Below, in pieces: positions 1 to 7,609 of a stretch of DNA of 64,000 nt. The position numbers and the translations under genes are program-made. Below the pieces are notes generated by a model, which was given only the letters and a program-made list of their open reading frames with translations, was not told the origin of the DNA and made no database searches. The stretch comes from an uncultured Kiritimatiellota bacterium (GTDB lineage: Bacteria; Verrucomicrobiota; Kiritimatiellia; RFP12; UBA1067): NCBI GenBank assembly GCA_934635385.1, contig CAKTZI010000001.1:1-64000 (forward strand), in the 5' to 3' direction. The stretch's first letter is position 1; each line of letters starts with the position of its first letter.

Positions 1-1010
1 CCATCGGCGTACAGTGCTTCTACCACGCGAAGGCGCTGACGACGGCGAGCTTCGGGACGAAGCTGGAGTCGATCGGCTCGTATGCGTTCGCGGCGTGTCC
101 CTCGTTGGCGCGCGTCACCTTTGCTGCGTCGGGAACGCCGCTGCTGACGATTGGCTCGTATGCGTTCTCGAACAATCCGCTGTTGGCGTCCCTGACGCTT
201 TCGGGCTCGCTCAAGACGATGGGGAGCTATGCGTTTGCGTCCTGTCCGCTCCTGCGCAAGATCACGATTCCGTCGGTCGTGTCGTCGGTGGCGAAAAATG
301 CGTTCGCGGGCATGGAGAACCTGAAGGAGGTCGTGTTCATGGGGCTGCCGCCGGAGAACCTGGCTAATGCGGGCCTTGCGACGGACGTGCGGATCCGCTA
401 CAATGGCGACTGGGCGGAGGACTGGGAAGCGGCTGTCGCCTCCTGCGGGTTCACCAACGCGTCGGCGTATGGCGGCGGTTCGTCGGGCGGCGGCGAAGTC
501 GCGTCGGGCGTGCTGACGCTCACGGTCACGAATGTCGTTGTCCATTACGTCACGCAGAGCCTGTCGAGCGAGGCCGTCATTCCTCCGACGACGGCGGGCA
601 TCGTGAACGTCATCTCGGAAGTCGAGGCGGGCAACGCGGTGGCGATTGCGTCCGACTGGGCCAATCAGTACGAGGGCTTCACGGACAAGTTCGGCACGGA
701 CTTCTCCAAGGCGCTCACGTCCGCGACGGGCAAGTTCGACGGCGCGGGCAAGCCCCTGCTCGTGTGGCAGGACTTCGTGGCGGGGACAGACCCCACGGAC
801 GAGACCGACGTCTTCACGGCGTCCATCACCTTTGACGCGGCGACGGGGAAGCCCGTCATCAGCTGGTCGCCGGAACTCTCGGCGGACGAGGCGGCGAAGC
901 GCGTCTACCGCACGTTCGGCAAGGTTCGCCTCACGGACGCCACCTGGACGGAGATCAACGGCAATGAGGCTGACTTCAACTTCTTCAAGGTGACGGTCAG
1001 CATGAAGTAA
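1..1010 (+). CDS. BspA-type leucine-rich-repeat surface protein, C-terminal part (5' end outside window)
   Basis: The reading frame is open from the left edge, so the start lies upstream. The first ~110 residues are BspA/LRR_5 repeats of about 23 residues (IGSYAFAACPSLARVTF and similar), the TpLRR type common in secreted proteins of gut anaerobes. The rest, about residues 150-335, is a non-repeat domain with VWQDFVAGTDPTDE and VISWSPEL, a kind of C-terminal domain I associate with Kiritimatiellota/Lentisphaerota secreted proteins; its role is unknown to me and export or anchoring is inference. It ends at TAA 1008-1010 with no clear T-rich terminator behind it. Likely role: adhesion or protein binding at the cell surface. 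Confidence 0.85.
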   Translation, partial: IGVQCFYHAKALTTASFGTKLESIGSYAFAACPSLARVTFAASGTPLLTIGSYAFSNNPLLASLTLSGSLKTMGSYAFASCPLLRKITIPSVVSSVAKNAFAGMENLKEVVFMGLPPENLANAGLATDVRIRYNGDWAEDWEAAVASCGFTNASAYGGGSSGGGEVASGVLTLTVTNVVVHYVTQSLSSEAVIPPTTAGIVNVISEVEAGNAVAIASDWANQYEGFTDKFGTDFSKALTSATGKFDGAGKPLLVWQDFVAGTDPTDETDVFTASITFDAATGKPVISWSPELSADEAAKRVYRTFGKVRLTDATWTEINGNEADFNFFKVTVSMK

Positions 1011-1061
1011 AAGTCAATTCTCTTTACGGAGATTTCAAGCACAAGTAATGTGCGTATCGGG

Positions 1062-1100
1062 CCTTTCGCCGCGCGCTCGTCCGCGAGACGTGGCGAAAGG
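1062..1100. terminator. Hairpin downstream of the LRR gene
   Basis: Nine-base perfect arms, CCTTTCGCC at 1062-1070 and GGCGAAAGG at 1092-1100, enclose a smaller CTCG/CGAG pairing. There is no T-run after it, so an intrinsic terminator is possible but not proven. It could instead be a small extragenic palindrome. Confidence 0.35.
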
Positions 1101-1208
1101 TCTGCTGGCTCACCTTATGCTTCGGTTTTGCGACTATCGTGTGTCTGGCGCGGAGAATGTGCTGTAGTATCCGCATGAAAACAACGTTACAACAAGGAGA
1201 CATGTAAA

Positions 1209-1268
1209 ATGAAATTCGTTTGTCGGCGTACTGCCTATGACGGTAGGCCGGGCCTTTGCCGAGGATGA
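1209..1268 (+). pseudogene. Remnant 5' end of a KFG-family gene
   Basis: The 18 bases around the start (TAAAATGAAATTCGTTTG) are identical to those at the start of the KFG gene at 1970. The frame then diverges and stops after 19 codons. The toxin-antitoxin operon promoter begins immediately after. The simplest reading is a KFG copy cut short, perhaps by arrival of the toxin-antitoxin pair. It could also be a recombination scar or a short leader peptide. Confidence 0.5.
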
Positions 1269-1279
1269 CGTAATTATGG

Positions 1280-1285
1280 TATAAT
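1280..1285 (+). promoter_or_regulatory. Extended -10 promoter of the toxin-antitoxin operon
   Basis: TATAAT preceded by TGG (TGGTATAATTCG), the same arrangement seen before many genes in this window. Predicted transcription start is near 1292, about 14 nt before the antitoxin start at 1306. Confidence 0.6.
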
Positions 1286-1305
1286 TCGTGCATTTGGAGG
1301 TTCTG

Positions 1306-1584
1306 ATGCAAACGCTTAACATTCGACCGGTTACAGACTTGCGCAGCAAGTTCAATGAGATTGAATCCGATATCAAGGCGGGGCCTGTGTTCTTTACCAA
1401 GAACGGCTATGGGGCTTCGGTGATGCTGTCCATAGAAGCCTATCAGGCGCTGGTCGATCCTATGGAGGCGATTCTTTCGGAGACGGATCGTCTGGCGGCG
1501 AACGATGCGCGGCGGTTTTCGGCGGACGAGGTGTATCGGCGGCTGAAGGAGCATGCTCATGCTGGAAAGAAAGTACGCGCTTGA
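1306..1584 (+). CDS. Phd/YefM-family antitoxin
   Basis: A 92-residue protein with the YefM/Phd N-terminus: IRPVTDLRSKFNEIESDI, then GPVFFTKNGYGASVMLSIEAYQAL, the classic swapped-hairpin DNA-binding fold that also autoregulates the operon. A GTG at 1288 would add six residues, but GGAGG at 1296-1300 sits five bases before ATG 1306, so that start is preferred. The C-terminus (ADEVYRRLKEHAHAGKKV) would be the toxin-binding tail. It overlaps the following toxin gene by 26 nt, the usual coupled order of antitoxin then toxin. Confidence 0.88.
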   Translation: MQTLNIRPVTDLRSKFNEIESDIKAGPVFFTKNGYGASVMLSIEAYQALVDPMEAILSETDRLAANDARRFSADEVYRRLKEHAHAGKKVRA

Positions 1585-1876
1585 GTTCCTGCCTCAATTC
1601 GAGGAAGACATGCGTGAGGCGATAGACTACATTCGTCTCACATTGCGGAATCCGTTGGCGGCGGACAAGTTGATTGACGCTGCCTTTGACGCCATTTACG
1701 ATCGGTTGCATGCACCAGAGTCGTTCGAGCCGTATCCGTCGAAGCTTGATCGGGAGCGTCCGTACTATCGCATACGGGTCGGGAACTTTCTTGTGCTGTA
1801 TGTCGTAATCGGGCGCACGATGGAAGTCCGGCGTTTCATCTATGCACATCGAAACTGGCAGACATGGCCGCTGTGA
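1559..1876 (+). CDS. RelE/ParE-family toxin
   Basis: A 105-residue protein with the ParE/RelE core: LEFLPQFEEDMREAIDYI helices, LHAPESFEPYP, then YRIRVGNFLVLYVVI and a final strand VRRFIYAHRNW, typical of the 90-105-residue RelE superfamily. The family contains mRNA interferases (RelE) and gyrase inhibitors (ParE), and the sequence alone does not decide between them. ATG 1559 has AAGGAG seven bases upstream (1546-1551); ATG 1553 is too close to that site. It is translated within the end of the antitoxin gene. No sign of decay. Confidence 0.85.
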   Translation: MLERKYALEFLPQFEEDMREAIDYIRLTLRNPLAADKLIDAAFDAIYDRLHAPESFEPYPSKLDRERPYYRIRVGNFLVLYVVIGRTMEVRRFIYAHRNWQTWPL

Positions 1877-1889
1877 GCGAGACCCAATC

Positions 1890-1960
1890 TGTCAGAATGC
1901 CTCTGTTCGATGGCCTATGGGGACAGCAAGACAAACAGAGTTGAAGAACGATGATGGAGG
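1890..1960 (+). promoter_or_regulatory. Conserved KFG leader element, copy A
   Basis: This stretch, beginning TGTCAGAATGCCTCTGTTCG, is nearly identical to 4817-4887 and partly matched at 28357-28412. Each copy lies directly upstream of a KFG-family gene. CTCTGTT and AACAGAG inside it can form a 7-bp stem. The copies share the ribosome-binding region (GATGATGGAGG here) up to the start codon. A shared regulatory leader or a recombination site both fit. Confidence 0.6.
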
Positions 1961-1969
1961 CAATATAAA

Positions 1970-3256
1970 ATGAAATTCGTTTGCTTTGGTGAGCCGAAGG
2001 CGGAGGCTCAGCCGGATTTTCACGCGAATCCGGATGAGGCTGAGTATTGCGATCCGCCGTGCCGAAAGGGGTTCTTCGCCCTCCCCTACGGCTTCTCCGT
2101 CAAGTATCTGCGCGCACCCGACTGGTCGCCTGGCGGCATCGCGGAATGCCTGCGGGCGCCGGATGGACATCCGCTGACCTTGCGCGACCGCTATGCCTAT
2201 GATCCGGATTCGAGCCTGGACGGGCTTTGCCGCAAGTTGGCCAAGTGGCAAGAAGCACTTGCCGGGTTGTGTCGTGGGCGGTCGCCGGACTGGATTAAGG
2301 GCTTGTCTCAGAAGTACGGCGAACTGAAGGATCTGGTGTCCGAGATCAAGCGGAAGGAAGGGTTGATCAACCGCTGGGAAGAGTCGTGGGAGGAGACGAT
2401 GACTGAATCCGCTTGGTTGCGGCAGCAGGGCTATCCGAAACGGTTTGTCTATCTTGACGAGGGGCATCGTCCGTCGTGGGTGATGGTGATGCGCGATCCG
2501 GAAAATCCGCCACGGCTGACGGCGGACGGCCAGCTGGATCAGCCGTGCGAGTTCCTTTTGGACACCAAGGGCGCGCGCATTCCGGCGTGGCTTTTCTTTC
2601 GTCGTCGGTGGCGTCCGCAGGACTTTGATCGCAACGTCCTGCGCGCGTTCGGCGATGTCTCGCGCACGTTCAACAAGGAGAGCTGGCGACCGTGTTGGCC
2701 GTGCGACGTCTGGGACGAGTGGACAGGAAAACTTCTTGGGCTGCCGCCGAGGCCGGACGGGATGAGCATTCGTGACCGCGAGGCGTGCGAGAAGTTCTTC
2801 GAGGACGCGCTCATGGCGGCGCTGGAGAAGCGCGGCATCCGCATCGAGCAGCTGTTCGCCTGGCCGGTGTATCCGTGTGGCGAAGAGACCTACGTCATCG
2901 CGCTGAAGGAGGCACGGCTCTTCGAGTTCAACGGCAATCTCTGGCACCATATTGCTTACTTCGATGATCAGGATATCCCGTCCAAGGAGATCTTGGCGAC
3001 TTACGGTGACGGCTGGGTCAAGACGTCCGTCCGCGTCTATGCCGAGCTGCTGAAGCGGCGCGAGCCGAAGAGGTGGCATCGCTATCAGGAGGAACTGCGC
3101 GGACACGAGCCGTTTGACGCGCTCGGCGGTCCGCAGTACGATGGTTATGCGGACGATGTCGAAAGCTACGACGTCTTCTTCGATGATGAGGACGCTGCGG
3201 CGTGCCAGTGCGTTTCCGGAGGCGGTTCTGCGAAGGGTTCCGAGCGCGAGGCGTAA
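1970..3256 (+). CDS. KFG-family protein 1 (unrecognised family)
   Basis: A 428-residue protein with no signal peptide or membrane segment; I do not recognise the family. Three relatives lie in this window (4896, 28457, 30085). Shared blocks are MKFVCFGEPKA at the N-terminus, KGFFALPYGF (about 33-42), RPSWVMVMRDPENPP (about 165-180), FLLDTKGARIPAWLFF (about 195-210), IEQLFAWPVYPCG (about 290-302), FNGNLWHH (about 320), GWVKTSVRVYAELLK (about 348-362) and LGGPQYD (about 384). The middle is more variable. The last ~20 residues (Ser/Gly/Lys rich) are unique to this copy. GGAGG 1956-1960 serves ATG 1970. The conserved Tyr, Trp and His positions suggest a folded enzyme or binding domain, but no catalytic signature is evident. 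Confidence 0.75.
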   Translation: MKFVCFGEPKAEAQPDFHANPDEAEYCDPPCRKGFFALPYGFSVKYLRAPDWSPGGIAECLRAPDGHPLTLRDRYAYDPDSSLDGLCRKLAKWQEALAGLCRGRSPDWIKGLSQKYGELKDLVSEIKRKEGLINRWEESWEETMTESAWLRQQGYPKRFVYLDEGHRPSWVMVMRDPENPPRLTADGQLDQPCEFLLDTKGARIPAWLFFRRRWRPQDFDRNVLRAFGDVSRTFNKESWRPCWPCDVWDEWTGKLLGLPPRPDGMSIRDREACEKFFEDALMAALEKRGIRIEQLFAWPVYPCGEETYVIALKEARLFEFNGNLWHHIAYFDDQDIPSKEILATYGDGWVKTSVRVYAELLKRREPKRWHRYQEELRGHEPFDALGGPQYDGYADDVESYDVFFDDEDAAACQCVSGGGSAKGSEREA

Positions 3257-3265
3257 CCGTCTCGA

Positions 3266-3322
3266 TGGCGATTCATCCTCCAAATCGTCCTTTTTAGATG
3301 AGATTTGGAGGACGAATCGCCA
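3266..3322. repeat. Imperfect 21-bp inverted repeat between the KFG1 and ATPase genes
   Basis: Left arm 3266-3286 (TGGCGATTC, AT, CCTCCAAATC) and right arm 3302-3322 (GATTTGGAGG, AC, GAATCGCCA) pair except for two central bases. The 15-base loop holds TTTTT. It may act as a bidirectional terminator or be a miniature palindromic element. Confidence 0.6.
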
Positions 3323-3362
3323 GAAATAGGCCGATTGCCGCTCCAAATGTGCCGGATTATGG

Positions 3363-3368
3363 TATAAT
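3363..3368 (+). promoter_or_regulatory. Extended -10 promoter of the AAA ATPase gene
   Basis: TATAAT preceded by TGG in GGATTATGGTATAATTC. Predicted start of transcription is near 3375, giving a leader of ~19 nt to ATG 3394. Confidence 0.6.
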
Positions 3369-3393
3369 TCAACTCGTAAAAAAGGATATTCCC

Positions 3394-4809
3394 ATGATAG
3401 GGCGCAATGAAGAAACGAAAGACCTGATGCGGGCATTTGAATCCGAGCAATCGGAATTTGTCGCAGTCTATGGACGTCGGCGTGTGGGCAAGACGTTCTT
3501 GGTCAATGACGTGTTCAACGGACGGTTCGCATTCTATGCCGCAGGTCTTGAATCTGTTCCGAAAGATCAGCAGCTCGAATCGTTTTGGGAGGCGTTGAAG
3601 CGGCAGGGTCTGCCGAAATGCAAAAAGCCGAGGTCGTGGATTGCGGCGTTTGCGCTTCTGGAGGATTTGCTGGAAGCTGCGCCATCGGGGAAGAAAGTCG
3701 TCTTCCTTGACGAGTTGCCGTGGTTTGACACGCACAAGTCGGGGTTCCTTGCCGCGTTCGAGGGTTTCTGGAACGGGTGGTGTTCGGGACGAAAGGACAT
3801 TCTTCTGATTGTCTGCGGTTCGGCGACCACGTGGATCATCAAAAAAGTCCTTCGTGCGCGCGGCGGGCTGCATAACCGTGTGACGCGGCAGATTCCGTTG
3901 GGGCCTTTTACGCTGGCCGAATGCGAAGAATACGCAGCTTACAGGAAGCTTGGGTTTGATCGTCGCCAAATCCTCGAATGCTACATGGCTTTTGGCGGGA
4001 TTGCCTATTATTGGAGCCTCTTGCGAAACGGTCTTTCGGCTGTGCAGAATATCGACCGTCTCTTTTTTGGGCATTCGGATGAACTGCGGACTGAATACCG
4101 AAAGGTTTTCGCGTCGCTGTTCAAGAATGCGTCGCAACATCTGGAGATCGTACGCCTGCTGGGACGCAAGAAAATCGGACTGTCGCGCGAGGAGATCCGG
4201 GCTGGGTTGAAGGAACCTTCGGGCGGAGATGTCAGCGAGTGCCTTGAGGAATTGGAGCAGTGTGGATTCGTTCGCCGTTACAGTCCGCTTGGGCGCATCA
4301 AGAAGGGCGCGGTCTTTCAGTTGGTCGACAACTATATTCTGTTCTATTTCGAGTTCCTTGAGAAGCGGCAGGGCAATGACGAGCAGTTCTGGTCGCATCA
4401 CGGTCAAAGTCCGGCGATACATGCGTGGCGAGGGCGGGCGTTTGAACGTGTCTGCTTTTGGCATGTTCCGCAGATCAAGCGGGCGCTCGGGATTTCGGGG
4501 ATTGCCGCAGATGTCTATTCGTGGCGAGGTGTTTCGAGTACTGATGGTCGTCCCGTTCAGATTGACATGCTGATTGACCGTGCGGACGAAACGATCAACG
4601 TCTGTGAAATGAAATACGCGCCAGCCGCCTATGCCTTTACGGAGTCCGAAGCGGCGGGATTGCGTCGACGCGCAGAGGCTCTTGCGGAGGCCTGTGGACG
4701 GCGCAAGGCCGTATGGCCGGTTTTGGTCTCTCCGCATGGCCTGAGTCGGAACAAGTATTCCGATGTCGTGCAAGGCGTCGTCACGTCAGATGACTTGTTT
4801 GCCAAGTAG
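3394..4809 (+). CDS. AAA ATPase, archaeal-ATPase/DUF234 type
   Basis: A 471-residue protein of the ATPase_2 (Pfam PF01637) plus DUF234 architecture. Walker A is GRRRVGKT (27-34), Walker B VVFLDELP (Asp106, Glu107), and a sensor-like strand LIVCGSATTW follows. A winged-helix-like middle (EIRAGLKEPSGGDVSECLEEL) leads to the C-terminal DUF234-like part with IDMLIDRADETINVCEMKYA, whose D...E-x-K pattern resembles a PD-(D/E)XK nuclease core. ATG 3394 is chosen because it follows the promoter and begins the family motif MIGRNEE. Such proteins are widespread and little characterised, often found near mobile or defence genes. It sits between two KFG genes and has its own promoter. Confidence 0.85.
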   Translation: MIGRNEETKDLMRAFESEQSEFVAVYGRRRVGKTFLVNDVFNGRFAFYAAGLESVPKDQQLESFWEALKRQGLPKCKKPRSWIAAFALLEDLLEAAPSGKKVVFLDELPWFDTHKSGFLAAFEGFWNGWCSGRKDILLIVCGSATTWIIKKVLRARGGLHNRVTRQIPLGPFTLAECEEYAAYRKLGFDRRQILECYMAFGGIAYYWSLLRNGLSAVQNIDRLFFGHSDELRTEYRKVFASLFKNASQHLEIVRLLGRKKIGLSREEIRAGLKEPSGGDVSECLEELEQCGFVRRYSPLGRIKKGAVFQLVDNYILFYFEFLEKRQGNDEQFWSHHGQSPAIHAWRGRAFERVCFWHVPQIKRALGISGIAADVYSWRGVSSTDGRPVQIDMLIDRADETINVCEMKYAPAAYAFTESEAAGLRRRAEALAEACGRRKAVWPVLVSPHGLSRNKYSDVVQGVVTSDDLFAK

Positions 4810-4816
4810 TTGCGAA

Positions 4817-4887
4817 TGTCAGAATGCCTCTGTTCGATGGCCTATAGGGACCGCAAGACAAACAGATTTGAGGAGTGATGATGAAGG
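4817..4887 (+). promoter_or_regulatory. Conserved KFG leader element, copy B
   Basis: Nearly identical to copy A (1890-1960): the first 29 bases match exactly, followed by a few scattered changes. It begins eight bases after the stop of the ATPase gene and ends at the ribosome-binding site of KFG protein 2. The strong conservation of non-coding sequence against diverged coding regions suggests function or recent gene conversion. Confidence 0.6.
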
Positions 4888-4895
4888 CATGTGAA

Positions 4896-6158
4896 ATGCT
4901 GTTCGTTCATTTCGGCGAGCCAAAGGCTGTCGCGAAAGCGGTTGACAAGAACAATGCGTACAGTTCGCCGCCGCGTCCGAAGGGATTCTATGCATTCCCC
5001 TATGGCTTCGTTGATATCTGGTGGGTCAAAGAAGACCCTTTCGATGAGCCGGACGGCAATGTGGAATGCCTGCGGGCGCCGGACGGACATCCGCTGACCT
5101 CGCGCGACTTCTATGTCTATGACGAGGCGTCGGGGCTGAAGGAGATGTACCGTAAGTTCCGGGAGATGGGTGGACTGTCTTTTGCGCATAAGCATGCCAG
5201 GTCGTTCCTTGACCGGTTTCTGGAGAAGGGCCGAAGCGGAGAGCGATGGGAACTGGATCGTCAGGCGCGTTGGCCGGGGGACATTGCAGATTGGTTGCGT
5301 GAGATGGGGTTGCCGCCTTGCCACGGCAATGTTGAATGGCAACATCGTCCGTCGTGGGTGCGGGTGATGTCCGATCCGCAGAATCCGCCGTACATGACAA
5401 CGGGGGGCGAGTTGAGCCAGCCGTGTGACTTTTTGCTGGACGCGAAGGGTGCGCGCATCCCGGCACAGGATTTCTTTTGTCGGGTCTGGTGTCCAGAGGA
5501 CTTTGACGAATCTCTGCGGGGCGGGGTTGCCTTGGTTTCGTGGAAACCCTGTCAGGAGGGAGACCTGGACTGGAGGTTTAGCAGTCATCTTCTGCGGGAT
5601 TGGCTTGATCTTCCGCTGGGGCCACGTTGCCAGTATTGGAGTGACCGTTTCAAGCGAAATGTCCGCAAGCTCGTGCCGGAGGCGTTGGCGAAGCGCGGCA
5701 TCCGCATCGAGCAGCTGTTCGCCTGGCCGGTTTATCCGTGCGGCGAAGGAGCGTACATCACGGCCTTGAAGTCGCCGCATCTCTTCAGTCTGCGCGGCAC
5801 GGTCTGGCATCATCTGGGGGTTGACGTTCCTCGTTCGGAGATTTTGGACACGTATGGTCTTTCCCGTTGGAGTTGGCGGCGGCGTGATGGAGGCCCGCCG
5901 TGGGTCAAGACGTCCGTTCAGGCATTCGCCGAGGCGTTGAAACGACGTGAGCCCGAACGTTTCAGTTTCCATCAGGAGGCCATGCGGGGATATGAGCGGT
6001 TTGATCGACTCGGTGGCCCGCAGTATGACAATGGCCGTTATGGCGAAGACCTCGTGGAGTATTACATGGTCTTCATCGACGAAGAAGACGCCAAAGGCGT
6101 TGTAGACGAGACCGGCGGCTGGAAACCGTCGGTTTGGGAACACGGCACGGGCAAATAA
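4896..6158 (+). CDS. KFG-family protein 2 (unrecognised family)
   Basis: A 420-residue relative of the protein at 1970. It shares FGEPKA, KGFYAFPYGF, the block ECLRAPDGHPLTSRD, RPSWVRVMSDPQNPP, FLLDAKGARIPAQDFF, IEQLFAWPVYPCGEGAY, TVWHHL, PWVKTSVQAFAEALKRREP and LGGPQYD. ATG 4896 aligns exactly with the start of KFG protein 1 and has GAAGG (4883-4887) eight bases upstream. Earlier ATG codons at 4878 and 4881 lie inside the leader element and would add five or six unrelated residues. It is followed closely by a second AAA ATPase gene with its own promoter. Function unknown; cytoplasmic by appearance. Confidence 0.75.
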   Translation: MLFVHFGEPKAVAKAVDKNNAYSSPPRPKGFYAFPYGFVDIWWVKEDPFDEPDGNVECLRAPDGHPLTSRDFYVYDEASGLKEMYRKFREMGGLSFAHKHARSFLDRFLEKGRSGERWELDRQARWPGDIADWLREMGLPPCHGNVEWQHRPSWVRVMSDPQNPPYMTTGGELSQPCDFLLDAKGARIPAQDFFCRVWCPEDFDESLRGGVALVSWKPCQEGDLDWRFSSHLLRDWLDLPLGPRCQYWSDRFKRNVRKLVPEALAKRGIRIEQLFAWPVYPCGEGAYITALKSPHLFSLRGTVWHHLGVDVPRSEILDTYGLSRWSWRRRDGGPPWVKTSVQAFAEALKRREPERFSFHQEAMRGYERFDRLGGPQYDNGRYGEDLVEYYMVFIDEEDAKGVVDETGGWKPSVWEHGTGK

Positions 6159-6162
6159 ATGG

Positions 6163-6168
6163 TATAAT
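6163..6168 (+). promoter_or_regulatory. Extended -10 promoter of the second AAA ATPase gene
   Basis: TGGTATAAT at 6160-6168, just after the stop of KFG protein 2. Predicted transcription start is near 6175. Confidence 0.6.
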
Positions 6169-6212
6169 GTCCAGCAACCGCCGTGTCCGAAACGGCCGTG
6201 GCGGAAACAGAC

Positions 6213-7529
6213 ATGAAATTCTTTGATCGAGAGGACAAAATCGAGGCGCTGCGCAAGATTCGCGAAAGGAGTCTGGCGGAGGCGCAGTTCACGGTCGTGA
6301 CGGGGCGGCGGCGCATTGGCAAGACCGAGCTTGTCAAGCGGGCGTTTGGCGACCGTGATTTCGTGTATCTCTTCGTGTCGCGCAAGAGCGAGGCGGATCT
6401 GGTCACGGACTTCGTCGAGGAGTTCAACCGCGTGTTGCCTGAGGCCGTCTCGCCTGAAGTGCGAAGTCTGCAGGGATTCTTCCGCGAGATGTTCAAGGCG
6501 GCACGGATGCGGCCCGTCACGGTGTTCGTTGACGAGTTTCAGGATTTCTATCGCGTCAACCCCTCGGTCTTCACCATCCTTCAGGGACTGTGGGATCGTG
6601 AACACGGCAATGTGCGGCTGAATCTCGTCGTCTGCGGCTCGATCAATTCGCTCATCAGCAAGATCTTCCTGAATCGCAAAGAGCCGCTGTACGGGCGGCA
6701 GACGGCCTTTATGCGCATCGAGCCGTTCTCCATTGCCGTTCTCAAGGAGATTCTGCGCCATTACAAGCGCCGCTACACGCCCGAAGACCTGTTGGCCCTC
6801 TGGGCGTTCACGGGCGGCGTGGCCAAGTACGTTGCGCTCCTGATGGATGCGGACGCGACGGATTTCGACAGGATGCTCAAGACGGCGATCTCCGAGGATT
6901 CGTTCTTTCTGGAAGAGGGACGCGTTCTGTTGGGCGACGAATTCGGGCGCGACTATGCGGTCTACTTCTCGATTCTGTCCGTCATTGCGCGCGGCGTGAC
7001 GACGCGCAACGAGATCGAACAGGCCGTGGGGCGTCCCGTCGGCGGACACCTCACGCGACTGGAAGAGGACTACCACCTCGTTTCCAAGCGGCTGCCGTTT
7101 GGCGCGACGACGACGCGGCTTGTGCGCTACCAGATCAACGATCCGTTCTATCGGTTCTGGTTCCGGTTCATCTTCAAGTATGACGGCATGGTGCAGATGC
7201 AAAACTTCGACCTTCTGCGCAAGTTCGTCAGGCGCGACTATCCGACCTTCAGCGGACTTGCGCTCGAAAGCTATTTCCGCAAGAAGTTCGAGGAGTCCGG
7301 CGAGTGGTCTCGGCTTGGCAACTGGTGGGATCGCAAAGGCGAGAACGAGATTGACCTCATTGCGCAGAACGAGCTGGAGGGCGTGTGCCAGGTCGCCGAG
7401 ATCAAGCGCGACCGCAAGCGCATCGACTTGAACGCCCTGAAGGAGAAGTTTGCGCATTGTCGAGTTGCGCTCGACCTCCCGAAGTCGATTGAACCGACGT
7501 TTGTCGGACTTTCGTTGGAAGACATGTAG
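6213..7529 (+). CDS. AAA ATPase, archaeal-ATPase/DUF234 type, second copy
   Basis: A 438-residue ATPase of the same broad family as the gene at 3394 but only distantly similar. Walker A is TGRRRIGKT (about 30-38) and Walker B VTVFVDEFQDF; LVVCGSINSL follows as the sensor region. Near the C-terminus, WWDRKGENEIDLIAQ and CQVAEIKRDR keep the acidic-residue/E-x-K layout of the DUF234/PD-(D/E)XK-like domain, and a winged-helix-like segment (TRNEIEQAVGRPVGGHLTRL) lies between. ATG 6213 is preferred; GTG 6183 is only ~8 nt past the predicted transcription start. The recurring KFG then ATPase order (twice in 5.5 kb) hints that they work as pairs. Confidence 0.85.
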   Translation: MKFFDREDKIEALRKIRERSLAEAQFTVVTGRRRIGKTELVKRAFGDRDFVYLFVSRKSEADLVTDFVEEFNRVLPEAVSPEVRSLQGFFREMFKAARMRPVTVFVDEFQDFYRVNPSVFTILQGLWDREHGNVRLNLVVCGSINSLISKIFLNRKEPLYGRQTAFMRIEPFSIAVLKEILRHYKRRYTPEDLLALWAFTGGVAKYVALLMDADATDFDRMLKTAISEDSFFLEEGRVLLGDEFGRDYAVYFSILSVIARGVTTRNEIEQAVGRPVGGHLTRLEEDYHLVSKRLPFGATTTRLVRYQINDPFYRFWFRFIFKYDGMVQMQNFDLLRKFVRRDYPTFSGLALESYFRKKFEESGEWSRLGNWWDRKGENEIDLIAQNELEGVCQVAEIKRDRKRIDLNALKEKFAHCRVALDLPKSIEPTFVGLSLEDM

Positions 7530-7573
7530 ACGAGACCAGTTGAAGATTCTCAGGCTAAGTGTCAAAGTCCGAT

Positions 7574-7603
7574 TTGACGGCGTTTGGCGGAACGTGGTAT
7601 AAT
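7574..7603 (+). promoter_or_regulatory. Promoter of the structured leader RNA, copy 1
   Basis: TTGACG (7574-7579), an 18-bp spacer and TGG-preceded TATAAT (7598-7603). The spacer and flanks are almost identical to the promoter at 52967-52996. This is the best-formed promoter type in the window. Predicted start near 7610. Confidence 0.75.
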
Positions 7604-7609
7604 TCGCGC

